From NCBI GenBank assembly GCA_027490555.1, contig JAIXXW010000196.1:1-9023 (forward strand): DNA of 9,023 nucleotides. The letters run 5' to 3'. This stretch comes from Comamonadaceae bacterium (lineage in GTDB: Bacteria; Pseudomonadota; Gammaproteobacteria; Burkholderiales; Burkholderiaceae_C). A program made the translations under genes and the position numbers. Under the pieces are notes generated by a model. It searched no databases, had not been told where the DNA came from, and worked only from the letters and a program-made list of their open reading frames with translations. Of the stretch, positions 1 to 6,527 are shown piece after piece. The stretch's first letter is position 1. Every line of letters begins with the position of its first letter.

Positions 1-1160
1 TCGTCTTCATGCGGCAAGAACACGATGCGGAAGTGGTCCGTGTCGGGCCAATTGAAGCCCGTGCCCTGGACCAGCATGACCTTGGTTTCCTCCAACAACT
101 GAAGGAAGAAATCCTGGTCGTCCTTGACGGGATAAATTCGGGGGTCGAGCTTGGGAAACATGTACAGCGCCGCTTGCGGCTTGACACAACTGACACCCGG
201 GATGGCCGTGATCAGTGCATGGGCCAGATCCCGCTGCTTGCGCAAACGACCACCTTCGCCGACCAGTTCGTTGATGCTTTGGTGACCGCCCAAGGCGGTC
301 TGGATCGCCCATTGCCCGGGCACATTCGCACACAGCCGCATGTTGGACAGCATGTTCAAGCCCTCGATGTAGTCGCGGGCATTCTTCTTGTCACCAGAGA
401 TCACCATCCAACCGGCCCGATAACCACACGAGCGGTAACTCTTGGACAAGGAGTTGAAGGTCAGGGTCAGCACATCCTGCGACAAACTCGCCAAAGGGGT
501 GTGTTTGACGCCATCGTACAGAACCTTGTCATAGACTTCGTCTGCAAAAATCACCAAGCCATGCGCACGGGCGATGTCCACAATGCCTTTGAGCAATTCG
601 TCGCTGTAGAGGGCCCCGGTTGGGTTGTTCGGGTTGATGACCACAATGCCCTTGGTGCGGGGCGTCACCTTGGCCCGGATATCGGCCAGGTCGGGCATCC
701 AGCCATTGGACTCTTCGCACCGGTAATGCACCGGCGAGCCCCCGGACAAACTGGCAGCGGCTGTCCACAAAGGGTAATCGGGGGAAGGCAGGAGCAACTC
801 GTCCCCATTGTCCAACAAGGCATTGGTGGCCATCACGATCAATTCGCTGGCCCCATTGCCCAGGTAAATGTCATCCAGCATGACCCCCAAAATGCCCTGT
901 TTCTGGGTCTCATGCATCACGGCTTTGCGTGCCGCGAAAATGCCCTTGCTGTCCGAATAGCCGGCCGAGTTGGGCAGGTTGCGGATCATGTCCTGCTGGA
1001 TTTCTTCGGGGGCGTCAAACCCAAAAACGGCCAGGTTGCCGATGTTCAGTTTGATGATTTTGTGGCCATCCTCCTCCATCTGGCGCGCTCGGTCCATGAT
1101 GGGCCCCCGGATGTCGTAGCACACGTTGGCCAGCTTGGCGGATTTCTGGATGGTCTTCAA
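1..1160 (-). CDS. alaA: Alanine transaminase AlaA (PLP-dependent class I aminotransferase), C-terminus cut by the window edge
   Basis: This frame translates without a stop from 1160 to the left edge, giving 386 residues. It matches, from memory, E. coli AlaA (about 405 aa) almost along its full length, so roughly 20 C-terminal residues are missing. The enzyme transfers the amino group from glutamate to pyruvate to make alanine, in the cytosol. Visible landmarks are the N-terminal VCYDIRGP block (13-20), NPNNPTG (176-182), DEVY (207-210), the PLP-binding Lys240 in SLSKSYR, and Arg378 in HFRIV, which should bind the substrate carboxylate. The start is TTG at 1160: a GGAGG Shine-Dalgarno (complement of 1165-1169) lies 4 nt upstream, and this start aligns exactly with the E. 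coli N-terminus. An upstream in-frame ATG at 1211 would add 17 residues that do not resemble the family. The gene diverges from the Mth938-like gene. In many Burkholderiales the next gene is hom, but that lies outside this window. Confidence 0.95.
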   Translation of the reverse strand, partial: MKTIQKSAKLANVCYDIRGPIMDRARQMEEDGHKIIKLNIGNLAVFGFDAPEEIQQDMIRNLPNSAGYSDSKGIFAARKAVMHETQKQGILGVMLDDIYLGNGASELIVMATNALLDNGDELLLPSPDYPLWTAAASLSGGSPVHYRCEESNGWMPDLADIRAKVTPRTKGIVVINPNNPTGALYSDELLKGIVDIARAHGLVIFADEVYDKVLYDGVKHTPLASLSQDVLTLTFNSLSKSYRSCGYRAGWMVISGDKKNARDYIEGLNMLSNMRLCANVPGQWAIQTALGGHQSINELVGEGGRLRKQRDLAHALITAIPGVSCVKPQAALYMFPKLDPRIYPVKDDQDFFLQLLEETKVMLVQGTGFNWPDTDHFRIVFLPHED

Positions 1161-1193
1161 AGTGCCTCCAAAGGCAATGTGGATCAGGGAAAA

Positions 1194-1201
1194 CCTATAA
1201 T
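1194..1201. promoter_or_regulatory. Candidate overlapping divergent -10 elements between alaA and the Mth938-like gene
   Basis: The plus strand reads TATAAT at 1196-1201, a perfect -10 box that would start transcription near 1208, about 74 nt before the ATG at 1282. On the minus strand the same bases read TATAGG (1199 down to 1194), which could serve alaA with a leader of about 28 nt. No good -35 hexamer is visible at 16-18 bp on either side, so the assignment rests on the -10 boxes and the divergent arrangement. The rest of the 1161-1281 gap is a pyrimidine-rich stretch and a short GC hairpin at 1245-1257 without a T run. Confidence 0.35.
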
Positions 1202-1281
1202 TTGACCACATTTTCAAGCGAAACCTGCGCTCCCTCCCCTCCCCGCCCGCCGCGGGCACATTCGCCCAGTTTGTCTGTCAC

Positions 1282-1659
1282 ATGAAACTTCAGCCTGACA
1301 AATCCAGTGCACCCACCATCCAAGCTTATGAGCCGTCATGGATCGAAGTCAATGGCATACGCCACGACCACTCCCTGTCGGTGACCAGTTTGACCGATGT
1401 GCCACCCGCCAGGTGGGCCACCCACGATTTCGACGCCTTGTCTGCGAGCGACTTCAGCCCATGGGCCCACAGCGGTTGCGAACTGATTGTGTTTGGCAGT
1501 GGCAAAAAGCTGCGTTTTCCCAAACCCCAGTGGCTGCAAGACCTGGTCCGCCATGGCATCGGCGTTGAAACCATGGACACCCCGGCAGCGTGTCGAACCT
1601 ACAACATTTTGGCCAGCGAAGGGCGCAAAGTGGTCGCCTTGCTGTTGATCGAGACCTGA
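1282..1659 (+). CDS. Mth938-like domain protein (DUF498/COG3737 family), function unknown
   Basis: The 125-residue product resembles the Mth938/Xcc1710 group of small single-domain proteins, which also includes the mitochondrial complex I assembly factor NDUFAF3. Visible family traits are the opening MKLQPD, a segment with YEPSWIEVNG near 16-25, LIVFGSGKKLRFP near 68-80, GIGVETMDTPAACRTYNIL near 92-110, and a closing hydrophobic strand VVALLLIE. No catalytic residues are assigned in this family and none can be proposed here. There is no signal peptide or membrane segment, so it should be cytosolic. The length is normal for the family. The ATG at 1282 fits the usual family start, although no clear Shine-Dalgarno precedes it. 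The gene diverges from alaA. The family call is by recognition of sequence style, without a search. Confidence 0.8.
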   Translation: MKLQPDKSSAPTIQAYEPSWIEVNGIRHDHSLSVTSLTDVPPARWATHDFDALSASDFSPWAHSGCELIVFGSGKKLRFPKPQWLQDLVRHGIGVETMDTPAACRTYNILASEGRKVVALLLIET

Positions 1660-1672
1660 GGCCTCTTTTTTT
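1651..1672 (+). terminator. Weak candidate intrinsic terminator at the end of the Mth938-like gene
   Basis: GAGACC (1651-1656) can pair with GGCCTC (1660-1665) around a TGA loop that is also the stop codon, with one A-C mismatch, and is followed at once by seven T residues (1666-1672). The stem is short and imperfect and overlaps the coding end, so termination may be partial. The T run is the main support. Confidence 0.35.
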
Positions 1673-1727
1673 CGACTCAGGATGAGCAGGCACACAGGCC
1701 TTCAGAAATGAAAGTGGCGCTTCAGAG

Positions 1728-1733
1728 TAAAAT
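1728..1733 (+). promoter_or_regulatory. Candidate -10 box of the bcp promoter
   Basis: TAAAAT at 1728-1733 lies in the 162-bp gap before bcp and would start transcription near 1740, giving a leader of about 80 nt. No convincing -35 is seen at the right distance. The leader also contains the direct repeat ACACCCG at 1771-1777 and 1787-1793 and a small hairpin at about 1745-1759; neither has a recognised regulator. Confidence 0.3.
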
Positions 1734-1821
1734 ACCCGGTTGTTAGGGCCTATAGCCTTTTGCGATGTGGACACCCGATGGTGGTGACACCCGCTCAACC
1801 AGTCAAGCGAGATAAAGTTCC

Positions 1822-2307
1822 ATGGCGATCGTTCTGAACAAACCCCTCCCCGAATTTGAGGCCAACGCCACCAGCGGTCTGAAAGTCTCCAACGTCTCTC
1901 ACCTCGGACAAACCGTGGTGTTGTTTTTCTACCCCAAGGACAACACCCCTGGCTGCACCACTGAAGCCATGCAGTTTCGCGACAAATACAAGGATTTCGT
2001 CAAAGCTGGCGCCTTGGTCCTTGGCGTGTCGCGTGACAACATGAAATCCCACGACGATTTCAAGGCCAAGCTGGAATTGCCCTTTGAACTCATCGCCGAT
2101 ACCGAAGAAAAAATGTGCCACATGTTCGGTGTGGTCAAGAACAAGATCATGTACGGTAAAAAAGTCAAGGGCATCGAGCGCAGCACCTTCCTGATCGGGC
2201 CTGATGGCACGCTCAAGCAGGAATGGCGCGGCCTGAAAGTCCCCGGCCATGTGGAAGAAGTTTTGCAAGCCGTCAAGGACCTCAAAAAAGCCGCGGCAGT
2301 GGCCTGA
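1822..2307 (+). CDS. bcp: Peroxiredoxin of the Bcp/PrxQ type, lacking the usual resolving cysteine
   Basis: The 161-residue thioredoxin-fold protein should reduce hydrogen peroxide and organic hydroperoxides with a catalytic thiol, in the cytosol. The AhpC/TSA domain fills nearly the whole protein. The active-site block TPGCTTEA places the peroxidatic cysteine at Cys45, with Thr42 and, by position, Arg120 (GIERSTFLI) completing the usual triad. In E. coli Bcp the resolving cysteine is Cys50; here residue 50 is Met. The only other cysteine is Cys99, in the DTEEKMCHMFGVV region, at the same position as the third E. coli cysteine. The enzyme therefore probably works by a 1-Cys mechanism or uses Cys99 or an external thiol. 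The length is close to the family norm. Only a weak GAGAT Shine-Dalgarno is visible. A strong terminator follows at 2394, separating it from the phoH-like gene. Confidence 0.93.
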   Translation: MAIVLNKPLPEFEANATSGLKVSNVSHLGQTVVLFFYPKDNTPGCTTEAMQFRDKYKDFVKAGALVLGVSRDNMKSHDDFKAKLELPFELIADTEEKMCHMFGVVKNKIMYGKKVKGIERSTFLIGPDGTLKQEWRGLKVPGHVEEVLQAVKDLKKAAAVA

Positions 2308-2340
2308 AGGCCGGCCCCTCAGTCTGAATTGGGGCTCGTG

Positions 2341-2422
2341 CATAATGGGTTCATGCCGCTGAACCTCAGCCTTTCCCACATCCACTCCCCCCCAAGCCGC
2401 CCGGGTCACCTGGCGGCTTTTT
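2341..2422 (+). other. Candidate short leader RNA or small RNA unit before the phoH-like gene
   Basis: CATAAT at 2341-2346 resembles a -10 box and would start transcription near 2353. Downstream are a perfect hairpin GCTGA-ACC-TCAGC (2358-2370), a G-free pyrimidine-rich stretch (about 2371-2395), and the strong terminator at 2394-2422. The predicted transcript would be about 70 nt. A 34-codon reading frame (2353-2457) starts at the same point, crosses the terminator and ends 10 nt before the phoH-like start, so a translated leader is an alternative. There is no good -35 and no Shine-Dalgarno, so this remains a hypothesis. Confidence 0.25.
2394..2422 (+). terminator. Strong intrinsic terminator between bcp and the phoH-like gene
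   Basis: AAGCCGCC (2394-2401) pairs perfectly over 8 bp with GGCGGCTT (2412-2419) around a 10-nt loop, and the 3' arm runs directly into a T tract (2418-2422, then C and TTT). It is oriented to end plus-strand transcription from bcp. It lies only 46 bp before the phoH-like start, so that gene needs a promoter overlapping or after it, or read-through. Confidence 0.85.
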
Positions 2423-2467
2423 CTTTCACGACTCCAGAAATCTCCCCACCTCGATAGGCCCTCGCTC

Positions 2468-4147
2468 ATGCCATTGCCTCCTGCTCCAACCCAGCGCGCC
2501 AGCCGCCTCACCCACAAAGCCTTTGAAGCCAGTGAACAGTTGCCCGAACCCTCCCCCGAGACCACCGCAGACGAGGGCGTGCTCAGCGGCATGAACGTGA
2601 CATCCGAAGCCGGCACCGGCAAGCGCCCTGCAAAGCCCCTTAAGAAACAGCCCACCCCACAGACTGCCCAGCCGATCACCACAGCCAGGCCCCAGGTCGG
2701 CCCGGCCAGCCCCCCCACGCGCAAGCCTGCAGCGGCCCGCAGCCCAAAAAACGCTGGCCCCAAAAAACTGTTTGTGCTGGACACCAATGTGCTGATGCAC
2801 GACCCCATGTGCCTGTTCCGGTTCGAGGAACACGATGTGTTCTTGCCGATGATCGTTCTGGAAGAACTCGACGGCCACAAAAAAGGCATGACCGAAGTCG
2901 CACGCAATGCCCGCCAAGCCAGTCGCTCGCTGGACGCACTGGCTTCTGCCCAGGGCTCGGATCTGGGCAAGGGCTCCCCGCTGAATGCCACCGGCTACAT
3001 GGACGCTTTGGGCCAGCTGTTTTTCCAGACCCAGGCCTTGGACCTGAGCCTGCCCCTGGCCCTGCCTCAGGGCAAGGCCGACAACCAGATTCTGGGTGTC
3101 GTCAAGGCACTGGGTCAGTTGCATGCACCGCGGGAGGTGGTGCTGGTGTCCAAGGACATCAACATGCGGGTCAAAGCCCGGGCTCTGGGCTTGCAGGCAG
3201 AGGATTACCAAAACGACAAGACGCTGGAAGACGGTGACCTGTTGTACCCCGGCTCCATGGCCTTACCGGCAGATTTCTGGGTCAAAAACGGCAAATCCGT
3301 GGAAAGCTGGCAACAGGGCACGCACACTTTTTATCGGATTTCCGGACCGATCGTGCCCAGCTTGTTCATGAACCAGTTCGTGTATTTCGAGGCCCCCGGC
3401 GAGCCCAGCCTGTATGCCCGCGTCACCGAGATCCGCGGTAAAACCGCTGTGCTGCGCACTTTGAAGGACTTCAACCACCAGAAAAACGCGGTTTGGGGCG
3501 TGACCACGCGCAATCGCGAGCAGAATTTCGCAATGAACCTGCTGACCGACCATGACATCGACTTTGTCACCTTGGCGGGCACCGCAGGCACCGGAAAGAC
3601 CCTGATGGCCCTGGCCGCAGGCTTGACGCAAGTCTTGGACGAACGCCGTTACACCGAGATCATCATGACGCGCGCCACGGTCAGCGTCGGCGAAGACATC
3701 GGCTTTTTGCCGGGTACCGAAGAAGAAAAAATGGGCCCTTGGATGGGCGCACTGGATGACAACCTGGAATTCTTGGCCAAAGGCGATGGCGGCAATGCCG
3801 GTGAATGGGGTCGCGCCGCGACGAATGAGCTGATCAAAAGCCGCATCAAGATCAAGAGCATGAACTTCATGCGGGGGCGCACCTTCATGAACAAATACGT
3901 GATCATCGACGAGGCCCAGAATCTGACGCCCAAACAGATGAAAACCCTCATCACCCGAGCCGGCCCAGGCACCAAGATCATCTGCATGGGCAACCTGGCC
4001 CAGATCGACACCCCCTACCTGACGGAAGGCTCTTCAGGACTGACCTACGCGGTCGATCGCTTCAAGGGATGGGCGCATGGCGGTCACATCACCCTGGCGC
4101 GTGGTGAGCGGTCGCGTCTGGCGGATTTTGCCAGCGAAGCCCTGTAA
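2468..4147 (+). CDS. PhoH family ATPase with N-terminal PIN nuclease domain (COG1875, YlaK type)
   Basis: The 559-residue protein has three parts. Residues 1-100 are a Pro/Ala/Thr/Lys-rich, probably disordered extension. Residues from about 101 to 245 form a PIN-type ribonuclease domain with Asp105 (LFVLDTNVLM), Glu132/Glu133/Asp135 (LEELDGHKKG) and Asp230 (SKDINMRVKA) as likely metal ligands. Residues of about 350-559 form the PhoH P-loop ATPase domain, with Walker A GTAGTGKT at 371-378 (Lys377) and Walker B VIIDEAQ with Asp481 and Glu482. The family is thought to couple ATP-driven RNA unwinding to cleavage; the cellular target is not known and no membrane segment is seen. No Shine-Dalgarno precedes the ATG at 2468. 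An in-frame ATG at 2591 (residue 42) would also leave both domains whole, but the N-terminal wording fits relatives starting at 2468. The gene ends 26 bp from the convergent dnaB stop. Confidence 0.93.
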   Translation: MPLPPAPTQRASRLTHKAFEASEQLPEPSPETTADEGVLSGMNVTSEAGTGKRPAKPLKKQPTPQTAQPITTARPQVGPASPPTRKPAAARSPKNAGPKKLFVLDTNVLMHDPMCLFRFEEHDVFLPMIVLEELDGHKKGMTEVARNARQASRSLDALASAQGSDLGKGSPLNATGYMDALGQLFFQTQALDLSLPLALPQGKADNQILGVVKALGQLHAPREVVLVSKDINMRVKARALGLQAEDYQNDKTLEDGDLLYPGSMALPADFWVKNGKSVESWQQGTHTFYRISGPIVPSLFMNQFVYFEAPGEPSLYARVTEIRGKTAVLRTLKDFNHQKNAVWGVTTRNREQNFAMNLLTDHDIDFVTLAGTAGTGKTLMALAAGLTQVLDERRYTEIIMTRATVSVGEDIGFLPGTEEEKMGPWMGALDDNLEFLAKGDGGNAGEWGRAATNELIKSRIKIKSMNFMRGRTFMNKYVIIDEAQNLTPKQMKTLITRAGPGTKIICMGNLAQIDTPYLTEGSSGLTYAVDRFKGWAHGGHITLARGERSRLADFASEAL

Positions 4148-4173
4148 GCCCTGGCCTGCGTTCGCGGCGTTGT

Positions 4174-5592
4174 TCAGTAATCGTCGCTGAGGCCCGAAGC
4201 CAGGCTTTCAAAACGTGTCAGGTTCTTCAGGAAGGTCAGCCGGACGGTACCTGTGGGGCCATTGCGCTGCTTGCCGATGATGATTTCTGCCACGCCAGGA
4301 TCTTTCGAGTCCTTGTTGTAGTAATCGTCGCGGTAAATGAACATGATGATGTCGGCATCCTGTTCAATCGCACCGGACTCGCGCAAATCGCTCATCATGG
4401 GGCGCTTGTCGGTGCGCTGTTCCACGCTTCGGTTGAGTTGGGACAGCGCAATGACCGGGCACTGCAGTTCTTTGGCCAGCATTTTCAGGCCACGGGAAAT
4501 TTCACCCAATTCGGTGGCACGGTTGTCACCCCCCGACCCGCCTGAACCGCTCATCAGCTGCAGGTAATCCACCACAATGAGCCCCAGCTTACCGCACTGG
4601 CGTGCCAGACGCCTCGCATTGGCACGCAACTCGGAGGGTGTCAAGCCAGGCGTTTCGTCGATGTGCAAAGACACCGTGCGCAGCCTTTCAATGGCATCCG
4701 TCAGTCGCGGCCATTCGTCGTCGCTGAGCTTGCCCGTGCGCAAATGGCCTTGATCAATTCGGCCGATGGAGCCGACCACACGCACCGCCAGTTGGGAAGC
4801 CCCCATTTCCATCGAGAACACGGCCACCGGCAATCCCTCGTTCAAGGCCACGTGCTCGGCAATGTTGATCGCGAATGCGGTTTTGCCCATGGACGGTCGG
4901 GCGGCCAGCACCACCATGTCACCCGGCTGCAGTCCCGATGTCATGCGGTCCAGGTCGTAAAAACCGGTAGGCACCCCCGTGATATCATTGGGGTTGTCGG
5001 CCATCTCCTGCACGCGGTCAAGCAACTGCACCACCAGGGTGTCCATCGACTGAAAGCCCTGCTTCATGCGCGAGCCTTCTTCACCGATGTTGAAGATTTT
5101 CTGCTCGGCTTCGTCCAGGATGCGGTCGATCGCTTTGCCTTGCGGGTTGAAGGCATTGGTGGCGATTTCATCGCTGGCGCTCACCAGTTTGCGCAAAATC
5201 GCACGTTCGCGGACGATTTCCGCATAGCGGCGGATGTTGCTGGCGCTTGGCACATACTGCGCCAAGGAGTTGAGATAGGCCAAGCCCCCCATCTCAGCGG
5301 TTTTGCCCTGGTTTTGCATGTACTCGCTGACGGTGATCACATCGGCAGGCTTGGAGACGTTGATCAGGGCCCCAATCGCCGCATAGATCAGCTGGTGTTC
5401 ATGCCGGTAAAAATCAGAATCCACCAGCAAATCGCCCACCCGATCCCAGGCACTGTTGTCCAAAAGCAGACCGCCGAGCACACTCGATTCGGCTTCGATC
5501 GAGTGCGGTGGCACCCGAAGCTTGGCCACCTGTCCATCGGCGGCCAGGTCGGAAGACAACAGGTTCAAGGGAGGAGCAAAAACGGCAGACAT
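4174..5592 (-). CDS. dnaB: Replicative DNA helicase DnaB
   Basis: This is the hexameric 5'-3' helicase that unwinds the replication fork and recruits primase. Counting from the chosen start, the product is 472 residues, normal for DnaB. The N-terminal primase-interacting domain spans about 27-125, followed by a linker and the RecA-like domain. Walker A is ARPSMGKT at 231-238, the catalytic glutamate is Glu262 in SMEMG, Walker B ends at Asp342 (LIVVDYLQLM), and the glycine/serine-rich DNA-binding loop is near 348-358. SQLNRSVEQR, DLRESGAIEQDAD and KQRNGPTG complete the helicase motifs. No intein interrupts the P-loop. The ATG at 5592 is preferred over the in-frame ATG at 5715, because the latter would add 41 unrelated residues and place the start inside the rplI terminator. 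No Shine-Dalgarno is evident. The gene lies downstream of the S6 operon in the same direction and has a DnaA-box repeat upstream. Confidence 0.96.
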   Translation of the reverse strand: MSAVFAPPLNLLSSDLAADGQVAKLRVPPHSIEAESSVLGGLLLDNSAWDRVGDLLVDSDFYRHEHQLIYAAIGALINVSKPADVITVSEYMQNQGKTAEMGGLAYLNSLAQYVPSASNIRRYAEIVRERAILRKLVSASDEIATNAFNPQGKAIDRILDEAEQKIFNIGEEGSRMKQGFQSMDTLVVQLLDRVQEMADNPNDITGVPTGFYDLDRMTSGLQPGDMVVLAARPSMGKTAFAINIAEHVALNEGLPVAVFSMEMGASQLAVRVVGSIGRIDQGHLRTGKLSDDEWPRLTDAIERLRTVSLHIDETPGLTPSELRANARRLARQCGKLGLIVVDYLQLMSGSGGSGGDNRATELGEISRGLKMLAKELQCPVIALSQLNRSVEQRTDKRPMMSDLRESGAIEQDADIIMFIYRDDYYNKDSKDPGVAEIIIGKQRNGPTGTVRLTFLKNLTRFESLASGLSDDY

Positions 5593-5639
5593 GGTGTGGG
5601 GCCCGAAAAGGCCATCGTAATCGGAAAATCCTTCAGGGC

Positions 5640-5660
5640 TTGGGATAAGCCTGTGGATAA
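5640..5660 (-). promoter_or_regulatory. Tandem DnaA-box repeat upstream of dnaB
   Basis: On the minus strand, TTATCCACA (5660 down to 5652) matches the DnaA-box consensus TTATNCACA exactly. Twelve bases further on is TTATCCCAA (5648 down to 5640), which agrees with TTATCCACA at 7 of 9 positions in the same orientation. The two form a 12-bp tandem repeat beginning GCTTATCC. They lie 48-68 bp before the dnaB start, between the rplI terminator and dnaB, where bound DnaA could influence dnaB transcription. I could not identify a clear promoter in the same interval. Confidence 0.55.
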
Positions 5661-5713
5661 GCTCTGAGCATCCGGTGATGTGCGTTGAAAAGTCGAAGGG
5701 GAACGCGTAACCC

Positions 5714-5749
5714 AAAAAAAAGCCGCCTGGCGCGAGGCCCGGCGGCTTT
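5714..5749 (-). terminator. Strong intrinsic terminator after rplI
   Basis: Read on the minus strand, AAAGCCGCC (5749-5741) pairs over 9 bp with GGCGGCTTT (5727-5719) around a 13-nt loop, followed by a run of eight T (5721-5714). It begins 18 bp past the rplI stop and should end the S6 operon transcript before dnaB. Confidence 0.92.
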
Positions 5750-5767
5750 GCAAGAACACAGGCGTGG

Positions 5768-6220
5768 TCAGGCGGTTTCGCCGTACACCGTGACCGTCAC
5801 ATCCACCACCACATCGGTGTGCAGCGCCACGGAAACACTGGATTCGCTCACAGTTTTGATCGGGCCATGGGGCATGCGGATCTGGGACTTGAGCAGTTTG
5901 TAACCTTGTTTGTTCAACTCTTCGGCGATGTCGTGGTTGGTGACAGAACCGAACAAACGGCCATCCACACCGGCTTTCTGGGACAACTTGATCACCAGAC
6001 CCGACAACTTCTCGCCTTGCGCCTGGGCTTCGGCCAGCTTGGCCGCCGCGGCTTTTTCGAGTTCAAGGCGACGTGCTTCGAACTCGGCCTTGTTGGCCTC
6101 GGTGGCGCGACGGGCACGCCCCTGAGGGATCAGAAAATTGCGCGCGTAACCGTCTTTGACTTTGACGATCTCGCCCAGATTACCCAGGTTCACAACCTTT
6201 TCGAGCAGGATGATTTGCAT
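5768..6220 (-). CDS. rplI: 50S ribosomal protein L9
   Basis: The 150-residue product has the expected L9 length and layout. The N-terminal RNA-binding domain carries the signature KVKDGYARNFLIPQGRA (about 20-36). A long charged helix follows (about 40-75), and then a C-terminal domain with GRLFGSVTNHDIAEEL (about 87-102). L9 binds 23S rRNA near the L1 stalk and helps keep reading-frame fidelity. The ATG at 6220 has a perfect AAGGAG Shine-Dalgarno 7 nt upstream, which overlaps the TAA stop of rpsR, so the two genes are likely translationally coupled. It is the last gene of the operon, followed by a strong terminator. Confidence 0.98.
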   Translation of the reverse strand: MQIILLEKVVNLGNLGEIVKVKDGYARNFLIPQGRARRATEANKAEFEARRLELEKAAAAKLAEAQAQGEKLSGLVIKLSQKAGVDGRLFGSVTNHDIAEELNKQGYKLLKSQIRMPHGPIKTVSESSVSVALHTDVVVDVTVTVYGETA

Positions 6221-6231
6221 GGTTGTTCTCC

Positions 6232-6513
6232 TTAGACTTTGTGCTGGTCGGTGTAAGGCAACATGGCCAAGAAGCGGGCGCGCTTGATGGCGGTGTTGAG
6301 TTGCCGCTGAAAGATGGCTCGGGTGCCTGTCAGTCGGGCAGGAATGATCTTGCCGTTTTCGGCGATGAAATCACGCAAGGTGTCCACATCCTTGTAGTCG
6401 ATTTCTTCGACGCCGGTCACTGTGAAGCGGCAAAAACGCTTGCGCTTGAACAGCAGGGACTGGGTGTTGCGCTTGGGGCGCTTGTCTTTGTTGAATTTTT
6501 TGAACGTGGCCAT
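6232..6513 (-). CDS. rpsR: 30S ribosomal protein S18
   Basis: The 93-residue product shows the S18 core: basic N-terminus, FKRKRFCRFT near 22-31, a segment IDYKDVDTLRDFI near 38-50, and the rRNA-binding stretch PARLTGTRAIFQRQL near 58-72. S18 forms a heterodimer with S6 on the platform of the small subunit, and the S6 gene is in the same operon. The ATG at 6513 is preceded by AGGAGG (complement of 6518-6523) at 4 nt spacing. The gap to the priB stop is 14 bp and to the rplI start 11 bp. Confidence 0.98.
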   Translation of the reverse strand: MATFKKFNKDKRPKRNTQSLLFKRKRFCRFTVTGVEEIDYKDVDTLRDFIAENGKIIPARLTGTRAIFQRQLNTAIKRARFLAMLPYTDQHKV

Positions 6514-6527
6514 GGGGCCTCCTGAAA

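Noticed and set aside
9..1205. A 398-codon open frame on the plus strand opposite alaA
   Set aside because: It is the antisense shadow of alaA. The minus frame gives a full-length match to a known enzyme, whereas this translation resembles nothing and follows from codon bias.
1245..1257. GCCCG-CCG-CGGGC hairpin in the alaA / Mth938-like gap
   Set aside because: The stem is perfect but only 5 bp and no T run follows on either strand, so it is not a terminator; no known regulator site is recognised.
1771..1793. ACACCCG direct repeat in the bcp leader as a possible operator
   Set aside because: Seven bases repeated once in GC-rich DNA is close to chance, and it does not resemble an OxyR or other known site I can name.
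1795..2991. A 398-codon minus-strand frame opposite bcp and the start of the phoH-like gene
   Set aside because: It runs across two well-supported genes and the terminator between them, has low-complexity composition and shows no domain. It is an antisense shadow.
4148..4173. A terminator in the 26-bp gap between the convergent phoH-like gene and dnaB
   Set aside because: No stem followed by a T run is visible on either strand in the gap.
4663..5667. A 334-codon plus-strand frame opposite dnaB
   Set aside because: The minus-strand DnaB translation explains this DNA completely; the His/Gln-rich plus translation is a typical shadow.
2394..5749. The same GCCGCC/GGCGGC stem in the terminators at 2394 and 5714, considered as a dispersed repeat
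   Set aside because: Only the short stems agree; loops and flanks differ. Similar GC-rich stems are common in terminators and do not indicate a mobile repeat.
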